64,000 bases of DNA from Actinomycetota bacterium. Its GTDB lineage: Bacteria; Actinomycetota; UBA4738; CADDZG01; WHSQ01. The notes below the pieces were generated by a model. The model did no database searches. It worked only from the letters and a program-made list of their open reading frames with translations, and had not been told where the DNA came from. Shown here piece by piece: positions 26,477-37,880 of the stretch. The position numbers were made by a program, and so were the translations under genes. Numbering within the stretch: position 1 is the stretch's first letter; each line of letters opens with the position of its first letter. The DNA lies in assembly GCA_030448085.1 (NCBI GenBank), contig JAUJNU010000001.1:1-64000 (forward strand), in the 5' to 3' direction.

Positions 26477-27955
26477 TCATCCTGAGGCGCTCGCCCCTTC
26501 TTCCTCCATCAGGCGAGCCAGGATCGAGGCGGCGGTGCCCTCCTCGGGGTCGTTGCTCTGGGCTTCCTCGAGGAGGGGCATGAAGGCATCGTTCGGGAGG
26601 CGGAGCCCGAGGGACGACAGCCAGTCGAGGGTGCGGGCCGCGTAACGCAGGATCTGAACCGTCTCGATCCGGGCCACGTCGTAGAAGAACCAGCCGCAAC
26701 TCGTGAACATCGACATCGCGTTCCGCTGTGCCTCGAGGACCTTCACGGCGACCTGCAGACTGCGTTCGTCGCTAAGTCCGGCCGTCTCCGCCTCCAGGAA
26801 CTCCGGGAATCGGGAGGGGTCGAGCGCGACCGACACGTACCTGTCCCGCGCTCCCCAGGGGTCGACGAAGATCGAGCCTCCTACCTGCTCGAAGGTTTCG
26901 TCCGCGGCCCAGCGGATTATCTCCAGCCCGGCCCTGAGGGGAGCCCTCCACCGCTGGTCCCAGCCTTCCGGACCGTAGGTCTGGCAGCCACAGTCGTCGC
27001 TCCAGCGCCCGATGCCGTGCTCGCACGACCACGAGGTGCCGGGCCCGGGGGGCGGCCGGAACTCGAGGCGGGCCGCGCTCTGCTCGAGGAACGTGGCGTA
27101 GTTAGTCACCTCGGCCCCCCGCTGCTCCAGACCGTCGAACAGGGCATGGGCGAGGCCGATGTCGCTGAACTTGTGGTGATGACCGTACGTTTCGCCGTCG
27201 GTAGCGGCATGGACGAGCCCCTCGTCGTTCCCCCTCGACAGGAAGGACTCGACGAAAGCCTCGGACGACGAGCCGAGGTTCCCGAACGCGATGTCCCGGG
27301 CCAGAGCCCCGTCGTAGAAGAAGACGACGAGCTCCCGCCCGGATCCGTCGGGATGGAGGAACCGGTAGGGGAGCCGGGTGTCTACCGGCTGGTCCCGGCC
27401 GCTCACCCAGACCCCGTCAGGTTCCCGCCACTCCGCCACCTGATGCGGCGCCAGAACGGTGAAGCCCACCCCCTCTTCGATGAGGATCGACAGGACCGCG
27501 GTGTTCGCTGCGGTCTCCGGCAGCCACATACCCTCCGCCTCCCGCCTGAAGCGATGGCGGAAGTCGGCTAGGCCCCAGCGGATCTGAGTGCGGATGTCCC
27601 GGACCGTCGCGAGGGGAAGGATCGTGTGATGGAAGGCCTGAGCGAGAGCGTTCCCGTGCCCGAGCCGCTCCGCGCTCAGCCTGTCGCCCTCGAGGATCCG
27701 CTCGTAGGTGTCGGAGTGGTGCTCTTCCAGCCACCCGAGAAGGGTCGGCCCCACGTTGAACGAGAGGCGCTCGAAGTTATTGAGGGTGCGCCCGTCGAGC
27801 TCCACGAAGGCGTTCGGCCTGTAGCACTCGGCGTGGACGCGCTCGTTCCAGTCGTGGAAGGGGGCCGCGTCCGGCTGCGCGTCGATGGTGCCGGTCCACG
27901 GGTTCTCTCTGGGTGGTTGGTAGAAGTGAGCGTGAACCGCTACCCGTACAGCCAC
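26477..27955 (-). CDS. GH57-family glycoside hydrolase with DUF3536-like C-terminus
   Basis: The 492-residue protein starts with [20 protein letters not shown], the GH57 signature strand. It has the conserved WLPETAANT and DGETYGHHHKFSD segments, the second carrying the likely catalytic region, and a helical C-terminal part (QRNAMSMFTSCGWFFYDVAR) typical of DUF3536. GH57 enzymes hydrolyse or transfer alpha-glucans. I choose GTG 27955 because it overlaps the glgB stop (27940-27942) and starts exactly at the conserved N-terminus. Exact activity (amylase, transferase or branching) is not readable. Confidence 0.85.
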   Translation of the reverse strand: MAVRVAVHAHFYQPPRENPWTGTIDAQPDAAPFHDWNERVHAECYRPNAFVELDGRTLNNFERLSFNVGPTLLGWLEEHHSDTYERILEGDRLSAERLGHGNALAQAFHHTILPLATVRDIRTQIRWGLADFRHRFRREAEGMWLPETAANTAVLSILIEEGVGFTVLAPHQVAEWREPDGVWVSGRDQPVDTRLPYRFLHPDGSGRELVVFFYDGALARDIAFGNLGSSSEAFVESFLSRGNDEGLVHAATDGETYGHHHKFSDIGLAHALFDGLEQRGAEVTNYATFLEQSAARLEFRPPPGPGTSWSCEHGIGRWSDDCGCQTYGPEGWDQRWRAPLRAGLEIIRWAADETFEQVGGSIFVDPWGARDRYVSVALDPSRFPEFLEAETAGLSDERSLQVAVKVLEAQRNAMSMFTSCGWFFYDVARIETVQILRYAARTLDWLSSLGLRLPNDAFMPLLEEAQSNDPEEGTAASILARLMEEEGASASG

Positions 27956-29838
27956 AGGACTCCGAGCGGGGGCAGCGTGACGAGCGCGGAGTGAGGAAGG
28001 CCGTGCCACGTGAAAAGCTCCGCCTTCACCTCTCCCATGTTGCCGACGTTAGTCCCCCCGTAGGGATGGGCGTCGGTTTTGAGGATCTCTTTGTAGGTTT
28101 GCTTTCGGGGGAGGCCCAGCCTGAAGCCCTCACGGGGAGGGGCGAGAAGTTACAGACGCAGACGAGGTTCTACCGTCGGTCGTTCCCGTGCGATAGAAGG
28201 CGATGACGTTGTTGTCGGCGTCGTTGGCGTCGATCCACCGGAACCCCTCGGGCTCGGCATCGCGCTTCCCACAGGGCAGGAACGCCACGGTAGGTCTTGT
28301 TGAGGTCGGCTACCAACCGCTGCACACCTGCGTGCCCGGGGTCGTCGAGGAGGTGCCAGTCGATGCTCCTGTCGTGATCCCACTCGCGGGATTGCCTATC
28401 TCGCCCCCCATGAACAGGAGCTGCTTTCCGGGGTGGGCCCACATGAACGCGAAGAGGGCAAGCAGGTTCGCGAGCTTCTTGCCATCCGTCCCCCGGCATC
28501 TTGCCGAGGAGTGAGCCCTTGCCGTGCACGACCTCATCGTGCGAGAGCGGCAGAACGAAGTTCTCGCTCCACGCATACATGAGGCTGAACGAGGTGGTGG
28601 TGATGGAAACGGCGGTAGACCGGCTCCCTGGAGAAGTACGAGAGCGTGTCGTGCATCCAACCCATGTTCCATTTGAAGCCGAACCCGAGTCCGCCCAGGT
28701 GCACCGCCGGCTGACGCTCGGCCACGCGGTGGACCCTCCGCCAGCATCAGAACCCCGGGGTGCTCCCCATGAACGACGGTGTTCAGCTCTTTAGGAACGC
28801 GACTGCCTCGAGGTTCTCGCGGCCCCCGAACTCGTTGGGGATCCACTCCCCCTCAGCGCGGCTGTAGTCGAGGTAGAGCATCGAGGCGACGGCGTCGACC
28901 CGAAGGCCGTCGACGTGGAACTCCTCGAGCCAGTAGAGCGCGTTCGAGATGAGGAAGTTCCTCACTTCGTTGCGCCCGTAGTTGAAGACCAACGCCCCAG
29001 TCGGGGTGCTGCCCTTGCGGGGGTCGAGGTGCTCGAACAGCGCGGTGCCGTCGAAGCGGGCAAGGGCCCATTCGTCCTTCGGGAAGTGCGCCGGCACCCA
29101 GTCGACGATCACTCCGACGCCCGCCTGATGAAGGATGTCGACGAGCGCCTTGAAGTCGTCCGGCGGGCCGAAGCGCGTGCGGTGGGGGCGAAGTAGTTGC
29201 TCACCTGATAGCCCCAGGACCCGCCGAAGGGGTGCTCGGCCACAGGGAGGAGCTCGACGTGGGTGAAGCCCATCTCGCGGCAGTAGTCCGCCAGTTGCCG
29301 GCCCAGCTCGAGGTAGGAGAGGGAATCACCCTCCAGCGTCCTTCTCCACGATCCGAGGTGAACCTCGTAGGTCGACATCGGAGACTCGAGGGCGGAGGCT
29401 TCGGCCCGCTTCTTCGTCCAGGCCTCGTCGGAGAACTCGTACTTGCTCGTGTAGACGATGCAGGCGTTCTGCCCGCCCTCGCCCGGCACCTCTGTGGCGA
29501 ACGCGAAGGGATCGGTCTTGAAGATGCTCCGCCCTCCGAGTCGTGATCTCGAATTTGTACAGGGCGCCGTGCCCCACCCCCGGTACGAACAGCTCCCAGA
29601 TCCCGGACTGCCCCCGGTGCCTCATCTCGTGCTTGGACCCCTCCCACGTGTTGAAGTCGCCCACGACGCGGACGCTGCGTGCGTAAGGTGCCCAGACCGC
29701 GAAGTTAACCCCGGCCACGCCGTCGATCGTTACCTCGTGGGCGCCGAGCTTCTCGTGCAGGTGGAGGTGACGGCCCCCGCCTGCGAGATGAAGATCGAGG
29801 TCACCGAGCAAGGACACGTCGGGTCCGTCAGCGATCAA
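27940..29838 (-). CDS. glgB: 1,4-alpha-glucan branching enzyme (about nine frameshifts)
   Basis: Fragments in three frames reconstruct a GH13 branching enzyme of about 630 residues. The CBM48 domain shows [20 protein letters not shown]. The catalytic barrel shows [20 protein letters not shown], the nucleophile region [34 protein letters not shown] and the third acidic site [14 protein letters not shown]. The C-terminus is [17 protein letters not shown]. Slips lie near 29535, 29185, 28785, 28745, 28605, 28490, 28380 and 28262. The TTG start at 29838 overlaps the mak TGA. GlgB makes alpha-1,6 branches and in the GlgE pathway acts on GlgE-made chains. Confidence 0.88.
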
Positions 29839-31230
29839 GATGCACCTCTTTCGATCACTCGCCGGATCCCCTCGAGAGGGATCGGCAGCCACAGGGGCCG
29901 ATGCCCCAGCTCGTACCTGACCTCGTACAGAGCCTTGTCGAGCTCGAAGAAGTCGAGGAGGGTCACCAGGTCGCCTGTCTCGGCGGGAAGGAATCGGCCC
30001 TCGTACGACTTCGTGAGGTAGGCGTTCAAGAACCTCTGCCTTGCGAGGTGCTCCCACGCCGCCGCGACGGGAGCGAGGCGTCCCCAGTTCTCGTCGCCCG
30101 GGGCGGCCCGGTCGAACAGGGCCGCCGAGGCAGCGTAGCTGAAGGATCGCAGCATCCCCGCGACGTCCTTCAGAGGCGAGCTCTTCGCCCTCCGCTCCTC
30201 GAGCGAGCGCGGGCTCACCTTCGAAGTCGATGACCATCCAGCCTCTCGTCGTGTGGAGGACCTGGCCCAGGTGATAGTCCCCGTGCACCCTCGTCTTCTG
30301 ACCGAGGTCATCGAGCTGCTCGAAACGTGCCAGACACTCCTCTATCGCAGGCGATAGGAGGCTCAGGTCCTCGACGACGACGGAGACTTCGGCCAGCGTG
30401 TCACGGGTATGCGCGGCCCACGCTCGCGCATCGGAGGCAGCGACCTGCTCAGGGGCCAGGGCGGGTCGGAGCCTTCCTGGGCGAACGCGACATGCAGGGA
30501 CCCGGTGACCTCCCCGAGCTCCTCGATCGCGAAGGGCGCCTCCATGCTGCTCGACCTGATCGGCGATGTCGTCGCCACCTTCCACCTCGTCGTAGAGCTG
30601 GCCCAGGTGGGCCATGGCGGCGCCCCAGCCCTCTCGGCTTTCCGGGAGGAACTGCTGGGCGATGGCCAGGTCGAGGTTCGTCTCCTCGTCCTCCTCCTCT
30701 TCTCGTAGGAGATGTCCCCGACCTGGAGCGGGACGTTAGCGAACTCGTGGACGTTCAGCACCCGGTTCAGCTCGAGGTCGGGGTTCTCACCCCAGGCCAC
30801 CTTCCGGAAGAGCTTCAGGATCACCTTCTCGTCGAACACGATGGGTGTGTTGCTCTGCTCCGCCCCCATGGCCCTCACGCTGCTCGATCCGGGAGGAGCC
30901 ATCGGGTCTAGTCCTCCGCCGGTGAAATGAAAGTCACCCCGTTCCGCGTGGGTCGTGATGCCGTGCACCATCGCTCCGGCGATCGCCTTCAGCCGATGGC
31001 TCTCGGCTTCCGGGTCGAGCAAGGCCCCCGTAGCGGGGTTGAGGGGTAGGTGGTAGATCGATGGCTTGCCCTGGGTGAAAGAAACCTCGATCAACGCAAG
31101 TGTCACCGCGTCTCGGTCTTCGCCCAGTGTCGTGCTGTCGATGAGAGCGAGGTCCTTGATCTGGCGGGTCTTGTCGCCGAACCACCTTTGCCCCGGAAGG
31201 GCCCTGCAGGGCCGCCATGGAGATGGTCAC
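29835..31230 (-). CDS. mak: Maltokinase (at least five frameshifts)
   Basis: Joined fragments give about 460 residues. They are the N-terminal [19 protein letters not shown], the cystatin-like N-lobe ([20 protein letters not shown]), the ATP-lobe part [14 protein letters not shown], the kinase loop [14 protein letters not shown] and the metal motif MVIDFEGEP. The C-terminal [20 protein letters not shown] segment follows. Maltokinase makes maltose-1-phosphate, the donor for GlgE. Slips lie near 31190, 30705, 30555, 30455 and 30215. The GTG start at 31230 overlaps the treS TGA (gTGA). In mycobacteria mak is often near or fused with treS; here it is separate but coupled. Confidence 0.87.
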
Positions 31231-32936
31231 AGGGTCTCCTCGGGGACGAGCTGGAACCAGTAGAAACTATGGGGGCCGAACGTCAGAAGGTAGGGCAGCG
31301 AGCCGATCCTCGGGAACCTCTCGCGCCCGAGCATCTCGATCGGGTACAGCCCCTCGAAAGGTGAGAGATCGAGCTCCGCGGCCCGAGCTGGCGCGGGCGA
31401 CAGGTTGTTGACGCACAAGATGACGTCGTCCCCCAGCCTGCGGATGTAGGGGAAGATCGCCGGGTTCTCCGGGTGGAGCGACTCGAAGCTCCCGAGGCCG
31501 AACACCTCGTGCTGCTTCCTCACGCTCACGAGCCTCCTGAACCATTGTAGGAACGAGCTCTGGTTGCGTTGCTCCGATTCGACGTTCACGGACTGGTAGC
31601 CGTACACGGAGTCGAGGAGCACGGGCAGGTACAGCTGGGCGAAGTCGGCTGAGGAGAACTTCTTGTTGCGGTCCCCGTTCCACTGCATCGGGGTGCGCAC
31701 ACCGTCCCGGTCACCGAGGTAGATGTTGTCCCCCATGCCGATCTCATCGCCGTAATAGACGATCGGCGTCCCGGGCAGGGACAGCAACATGGCGTGGAAC
31801 AGCTCGGTCTGATCCCTCGAGTTGTCGAGCAGGGGAGCGAGCCTGCGACGGATCCCGAGGTTCAGCTTCATGCGCGGGTCCTTGGCGTACTCGTTGTACA
31901 TGTAGTCGCGTTCCTCGTCCGTCACCATCTCGAGCGTCAGCTCGTCGTGGTTCCGAAGGAAGATGCCCATTGACAGTTCTCCGGGATGTTGGGTGTCTGC
32001 GCCAGGATCTCGACCATCGGGTATCGGACCTGACGCTTCGCCGACATGAACATACGCGGCATGAGCGGGAAGTGGAACGCCATGTGGCATTCGTCGCCGC
32101 CACCGAAGTAGTCGACGACGTCGGGCCGGCCACTGGTTGGCCTCGGCCAAGAGGACGACATCGTCGTAGAGGCTGTCGACCTCCTTGCGGACCCGCTTCA
32201 GGAAGTCATGGGTCTCGGGGAGGTTCTCGCCGTTAGTCCCCTGGCGCTCGTAGAGGTAGGGGACCGCGGCCGGGAGGCGGTAGCCGTCGAGCCCCAGGTC
32301 CAGCCAGAATCTGATCACCGCGAGCATCTGCTCCTGGACATCTTCGTTGTCGTAGTTGAGGTCGGGCTGATGGCTGAAGAAACGGTGCCAGAAGAATGCC
32401 CCCGCCTCCTCGTCCCAGGTCCAGTTCGACTTCTCGGTGTCGAGGAAGATGATGCGTCCGTGTGGTACTTCTCCGGGGTGTCGGACCACACGTACCAGTC
32501 CCTCTTGTCCGAGCCCGGCTTGCGTGATTCCTGGAACCATGGGTGCTCGTCCGAGGTGTGGTTCATCACCATGTCGGCGATCACCCTGATGTTGCGGGAG
32601 TGCGCCTCGTCGAGGAAGTCGACGAAATCGCTGAGGTTCCCGCAGACCGGCAGGATCGAGAAGAAATCAGAGATGTCATAGCCGCCATCCCGGAGGGGGA
32701 GCCGTAGAAGGGCGGGAGCCATATCGCGTCCATCCCGAGCCACTCGGATGTAGTCGAGCTTTCGATGAGGCCCCTGAAGTCTCCGTAGCCGTCAGCGTTC
32801 GAGTCCCGAAGCTCCTGAGGCGTACGTCTCGTAGAAGACGGCCTTCTTGTACCACTGGGGGTCGGGGGTGAGGCCGATGCGTGAGCCGATCCCGCCCGGG
32901 CCGCCGCTCCTGCGGTGTGATCTTCGCTTCGGCCAT
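31227..32936 (-). CDS. treS: Trehalose synthase / maltose glucosyltransferase (at least six frameshifts)
   Basis: The restored protein of about 570 residues is a GH13 trehalose synthase. Its N-terminus is DPQWYKKAVFYETY, then LRDGGYDISDFFSIL, RVIADMVMNHTSDEHPWF and WLDLGLDGYRLPAAVPYLYE. The last of these holds the nucleophile position, which reads Leu in this frame with the usual Asp probably lost to an error. MGIFLRNHDELTLEMV and PGTPIVYYGDEIGMGDN follow. TreS interconverts trehalose and maltose, supplying maltose to Mak. It starts at ATG 32936, 3 bases after the glgE stop. Slips cluster at 32890-32690, 32465, 32130 and 31975. Confidence 0.87.
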
Positions 32937-32939
32937 CGC

Positions 32940-35012
32940 CTAGGTGAGGACCCGGAAGATGTGAGCCGGCTCGTGATGCGGGTCCAGGCGCACGTAGTTA
33001 TGGGGGCCGCGCCAGGTGTAGCGCTCATCTGTGATGAGGTCCTGCACCTCGAACTCCTGGCCCGGCTCGAGCCCGAGAGCCTCGAGGTCGAGGCTCGTCG
33101 AGCCTTCCTCCCAGTGCCACGGGTTGAGGTTCACGATGACGAGGATCGGGTCGTGATGGAGGGATGCCTTGGAGAACGCGATGAGGTGGTCCTTGTCGAT
33201 CCCGTGGAAACGGAGGTTCGTGTACTCGGACAGGGCCGCGTGCTTCCTGCGGATGTCGTTGATCCTCGTGATGTACGGGGCGAGGTTGCCGGGAGCGTCC
33301 CAGTCGCGGTGCTTCAACTCGAACTTCTCCGAGTTTAGGTACTCCTCGCTTCCCTCCTTGACCGGCGTCCTCTCGTTCAACTCGTAGCCGGAGTAGATGC
33401 CGTAGGTGGGGGACAGGAACGCCGCCAACACGAGCCTGATCTTGAAAGCGGGGGGTCCCCCCGTTTGCAGGTACTCGTGAAGGATGTCGGGGGTGTTGGC
33501 GAAGAAGTTGGGACGGAAGTAGTGGGCCATCTCGCTCTGCGTCAGCTCCGTCAGGTACCCCTGGATCTCCGGCTTGGCCGTGCGCCAGGTGAAGTAGGTG
33601 TACGACTGCGAGTACCCGAGCTTCGCCAATCGGCGCATCACCTTTGGACGAGTGAACGCCTCCGCGAGGAACAGGACCTCGGGGTGCTCTGCGTGAACCT
33701 CCTCGATCAGCCATTCCCAGAAAGCGAACGGCTTCGTGTGGGGGTTGTCGACGCGGAAGATCTTCACCCCGTGCGAGATCCAGTAATCGAGGACCCTCTT
33801 CAGCTCGGTCCACAGGGCCGCCTTGTCCTCGGTGTCGAAGTTCACGGGGTACACGTCCTGGTACTTCTTCGGGGGGTTCTCGGCGTATTTGATGGTCCCG
33901 TCGGGGCGGTGGTGGAACCACTCCGGGTGCTCGGTCACCCAGGGATGATCGGGCGAGCACTGGATGGCGAAGTCGAGCGCGACCTCGATGCCGAGCCTGT
34001 TTGCCTCCGCCACTAAGTCGTCGAAGTCTTCGATCGTGCCGAGGTCGGGATGGATCGCGTCGTGCCCACCGGCGACCCCGCCGATCGCCCAGGGGCTTCC
34101 GACGTCGTGGGGCCCGGGGGTGAGGGTGTTGTTCTTGCCTTTGCGGAAGGCGACGCCGATGGGATGGATCGGGGGCAGGTAGACGACGTCGAACCCCATC
34201 TCGGCCACCGCGGGGAGGCGTTTGGCCGCGGTCTTGAAGGTGCCGTGCTTGCCCCGCGCACCGGTGGAGCGGGGAAAGAACTCGTACCAGGCCCCGAAAC
34301 GAGCCCTCTCCCTGTCGACATCGAGCTCGAGCTCAGGCTTGGATGTCGCCGATCCTGCCCGGTCCGGGTACTTGGCCATTGCGTTGCGAACTGCATCGGA
34401 AAGGGCGGCCGCCACCCGGGGGTCGTTAAGGCCGGCGGCCGTCCCCAACTCGGCGGCCTCGGCGGGGTCGATCACTCCCTGCCCGGTGTCCTGCCCGCCC
34501 GGATCCTTCGACTTGCCTGCCTTCGCGGACTTGGCCTTCCTGGTCTTGGGGAGCGGGGCCCTCATGGCCTCTACCGCGGCCCTGACCTCGTTCTTCAGAG
34601 GGGCCGGTATAAGGCGGAGACGGGCTTCGATGAGCCTTGCCCCTTCCTCGAGCTCCAGCTCGACCGCGTCTCCCACCTCGAGCTTCTTCAGGAGATGCCT
34701 GCGCCAGGTGCTGAAGTGATCGGTCCAGGCCTCGATCGCGTAGGCCCAGTGGCCCATCTGATCCGGGCTGAAGCTCCCGGCCCAGCGGTCGTTCTCGACG
34801 TGGGTCATGGGGGCGGTCGCCCATTTCTTGTCGCCCGGCCCCCGGTATCGCAGCACGGCTTGAACGATGTCCGGGCCGTCCCGGAAGATGTCGGCCGTCA
34901 CCTCGACCCGGTCTCCGACCACGGCCTTGGTTCGGAAGCGGCCTCCGTCGATCTGGGGCTCGATCCGCTCGATTATCACGTCGCCTGCGCTGAGATGGGT
35001 CTTAAGTGTCAC
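32940..35012 (-). CDS. glgE: Alpha-1,4-glucan:maltose-1-phosphate maltosyltransferase
   Basis: The intact 690-residue protein is GlgE (GH13_3). An N-terminal beta domain (DVIIERIEPQIDGGRF...WAGSF) and a helical insert precede the barrel. The nucleophile Asp422 is in FRVDNPHTKPFAFWEW and acid/base Glu451 in FLAEAFTRPKVM; their spacing of 29 equals that in Streptomyces GlgE (394/423). It transfers maltosyl units from maltose-1-phosphate to growing alpha-1,4-glucans. The start is GTG 35012 behind gaggggc. It heads the run glgE-treS-mak-glgB-GH57, each gene touching the next. Confidence 0.96.
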   Translation of the reverse strand: MTLKTHLSAGDVIIERIEPQIDGGRFRTKAVVGDRVEVTADIFRDGPDIVQAVLRYRGPGDKKWATAPMTHVENDRWAGSFSPDQMGHWAYAIEAWTDHFSTWRRHLLKKLEVGDAVELELEEGARLIEARLRLIPAPLKNEVRAAVEAMRAPLPKTRKAKSAKAGKSKDPGGQDTGQGVIDPAEAAELGTAAGLNDPRVAAALSDAVRNAMAKYPDRAGSATSKPELELDVDRERARFGAWYEFFPRSTGARGKHGTFKTAAKRLPAVAEMGFDVVYLPPIHPIGVAFRKGKNNTLTPGPHDVGSPWAIGGVAGGHDAIHPDLGTIEDFDDLVAEANRLGIEVALDFAIQCSPDHPWVTEHPEWFHHRPDGTIKYAENPPKKYQDVYPVNFDTEDKAALWTELKRVLDYWISHGVKIFRVDNPHTKPFAFWEWLIEEVHAEHPEVLFLAEAFTRPKVMRRLAKLGYSQSYTYFTWRTAKPEIQGYLTELTQSEMAHYFRPNFFANTPDILHEYLQTGGPPAFKIRLVLAAFLSPTYGIYSGYELNERTPVKEGSEEYLNSEKFELKHRDWDAPGNLAPYITRINDIRRKHAALSEYTNLRFHGIDKDHLIAFSKASLHHDPILVIVNLNPWHWEEGSTSLDLEALGLEPGQEFEVQDLITDERYTWRGPHNYVRLDPHHEPAHIFRVLT

Positions 35013-35195
35013 CAGTAAGCCCCTCGTGTTCGTCTGTCACTCGCCTGTCTTGTCTGGGGTGGGTCAACTTTGCACCGCCCCGCCGTGGGCTCCAGCGTGG
35101 GTGCGACGCGAGCCTCGGCCCGCCTCGACCACCCTAACTCCAGCCCGGGCTCGGGGGGCTTGCCGATGTTCTCCGGGTGCGTCAGAGTCTTGACG

Positions 35196-37726
35196 ATGAA
35201 AGCACTGCGCAGCTTCGCCGTCCGGGCCGCCCTTCCCGACCCCCTCCAGGACCTCGTCCCGATAGCGCTGAACCTTCGCTGGAGCTGGGATACGCGGACG
35301 TCGGATCTCTTCCGGTGGATCGACCCCAGCGCGTGGGAGGAGTCGGGCGGAGACCCCGTGAAGATGCTGGGGCTCGTGTCCAAGGACCGCTTTCACGAGC
35401 TCCTCGACGACGGTCCTTTCATGGCGTTCCTCGCTAGCGTCCGTCAAGACCTCGAGTTGTATCTGAGCGACGCCCGTTGGTACCAGGAGCATGGCGGCGA
35501 CCTGGGGAGCGTCGCTTACTTCTCGCCCGAGTTCGGCGTTTCCGAGGCGCTTCCGATCTACTCCGGCGGCCTTGGCGTCCTTGCCGGAGACCACCTGAAG
35601 GCCGCCAGCGACCTGGGGGTCCCGCTCGTCGGCGTCGGTCTTCTCTATCGCGAGGGTTACTTCCGGCAGCACCTCAACCTCGACGGGTGGCAGCAGGAGC
35701 GTTATCCGGCTCTCGATCCCCACGGGATGCCGCTCTCGCTCCTGCGAGGGGATGACGGGAACCCGATAGAGATCGAGGTGGATCTGGAGGGTGTTCGTTG
35801 CGCCGCTCAGTTGTGGCTGGCCCAGGTGGGCCGGGTGCCACTGCTCCTTATGGATTGCGACGTCGAGGCGAACCGTCCCGAGGAGCGGATCATCACCGAT
35901 CGCCTCTACGGAGGGGGCTCGGAGCACCGGCTGCGCCAGGAGATCGTGCTGGGGATCGGCGGCGTCCGGGCCCTGCAGGCCGCAGGCTACGAGGCGGACG
36001 TGTTCCACTCGAACGAGGGCCACGCCGGGTTCATGGGCCTCGAGCGCATCCGGCAGCTGATAGCGGGCGGTGGCCTGTCCTTCGAGGAGGCGACTCGAGG
36101 GGTCCTGCGCCGGCACCGTCTTCACCACCCACACACCGGTCCCTGCCGGGATCGACGTCTACGACGCGGGTCGATGGAACGCTACTTCTCCTCGTATGTG
36201 AAGGATTGCGGGATCACGATGGACCGGCTCATGGAGCTCGGGAGCGACGGCGCCGAGGGGGGCAGCGTCACGGTTCAACATGGCGGCGATGGGCCTTCGA
36301 TTGGCGACCCGGTCGAACGGGGTCAGCAAGCTCCACGGCACGGTCTCCCGCTCTATCTTCTCGCCGCTGTGGCCCGACGTCCCAGTCGACGAGTCGCCGG
36401 TGGGATCGATCACGAACGGCGTCCACCTCCCACGTGGCTCGGGCCGGAGATGGCAGAGGTGCTCGACCGCCGTTTCCCCGGGGATGGGCCGAGGCGGGGA
36501 CGGGAAGTGGTCGCGGATCGACGAGATCTCGGAGGCGGAGCTGTGGCGGGCTCGGGAGAGGGCGCGCGAGCGGCTCGTGTACTTCATCCGCGAGCGGCTA
36601 CGGGCGCAGCTCGTTGCTCCGGGGTCGCCGAGGCGGACACCAGATGGACGCAGGACGTCTTCGACCCCGGGGTCTTGACGATCGGGTTCGCCCGCCGCTT
36701 CGCCCCTACAAGCGCGGCACCCTGCTGCTGCGTGACGTCGAGCGTCTGAAGCGCCTCCTCCTGTCGGGGGACCGGCCGATACAGGTCGTCCTGGCCGGAA
36801 AGGCTCACCCCCTCGACGACCCCGGCAAGGAGCTCATCCGTCAGATCGTTCATTTCTCATCCGACCCCGAGGTTCGGGGCCGGTTCGCCTTCATTGAGGA
36901 CTACGACATGGGGGTCGGACGCGTTCTCACCTCGGGCGTGGACGTCTGGTTGAACAATCCCCCGTCGTCCGATGAGGCATCGGGGACCAGCGGGATGAAG
37001 GCTGCCCTCAACGGCGTCATCAACCTTTCGGTACTCGACGGGTGGTGGGACGAGTGCTTCGACGGCCAGAACGGTTGGGCCATCGGGACCGTTGAGTCCT
37101 ATGCCGACCACGATTATCAGGATGAGGCCGAGGCGAGCGCTCTACGACCTGCTCGAGCGCGATGTAGTGCCCCGTTTCTACGAGAGGCCGGAAGGCCCCG
37201 TCCCCGGCGGTGGATGGAACGGCTGAAAGCGTCCGTCAAGTCACTCGGACCGTTCGTCACCGCCGACCGTATGGTCAGCACCTACGTAACGGACCTCACG
37301 AGCCCGCTGCTAAGCAAGCGGCCGAGCTGCGTGCGCCGACGGCTACGGCCGGGCCCGGGCACTCGCTGCGTGGAAGCAGAAGATGCTGAGCGCCTGGTCC
37401 GAGGTGAAGGTGCTCAACGTTGATGCGGCGACCGTGACGGCCGACGTGGGCGAGGAGCGGAGGGTGTCGGCGACCGTCCGGCTCGGGTCGCTCGACCCGA
37501 AGGACGTTTCGGTGCAACTGGCGCACGGTGCGGTAGGAGCGAACGGCGAGCTGGTAAATCCCTCGGTCGACACCATGGGCGCGACGACGTGCGAGGACGG
37601 CACCTGTTCCTACTCGGGCTCCTTCGTGGCCACTGCCCCCGGCCCTACGGGTTCGCCGTGCGCATCTGCCCCGCGCACCCCGACCTCACGAACGGGATGG
37701 ACCTGGGCCTCCTGGCCTGGGCCTAG
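35196..37726 (+). CDS. glgP: Glycogen/alpha-glucan phosphorylase (many frameshifts)
   Basis: From ATG 35196 the protein has a DUF3417-type N-terminus (PLQDLVPIALNLRWSWDTR) and the GT35 domain (SVAYFSPEFGVSEALPIYSG, FHSNEGHAGFMGLERI). The first 900 bases are in one frame. After 36110 it breaks repeatedly (near 36170, 36240, 36610, 36690, 37130, 37340 and 37640) while conserved pieces persist, including the pyridoxal-phosphate site EASGTSGMKAALNGVINLSV. The C-terminal extension ends PYGFAVRICPAHPDLTNGMD...LLAWA and TAG 37724-37726. It releases glucose-1-phosphate from glucan chains. It is divergent from glgE across 184 bases. Confidence 0.88.
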
Positions 37727-37880
37727 CACCCAGCCCGACCGCCAGTTCCTGTCCGGTTAGCCTCCGGGCGCTGATCCCGGGGATGCGCCTTCAGCCGCAT
37801 CTCCTGGGCGGGGGGGGGGATAGAAGGGTGCGCCGCCGCACGGCTGCAACCGGATCCGGAGGGCCGCGGAAAAGTGGGGT

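Noticed and set aside
25626..26645. 339-residue Gly/Arg/Leu-rich plus-strand frame
   Set aside because: It mirrors the coiled-coil and linker codons of the RipA-like gene.
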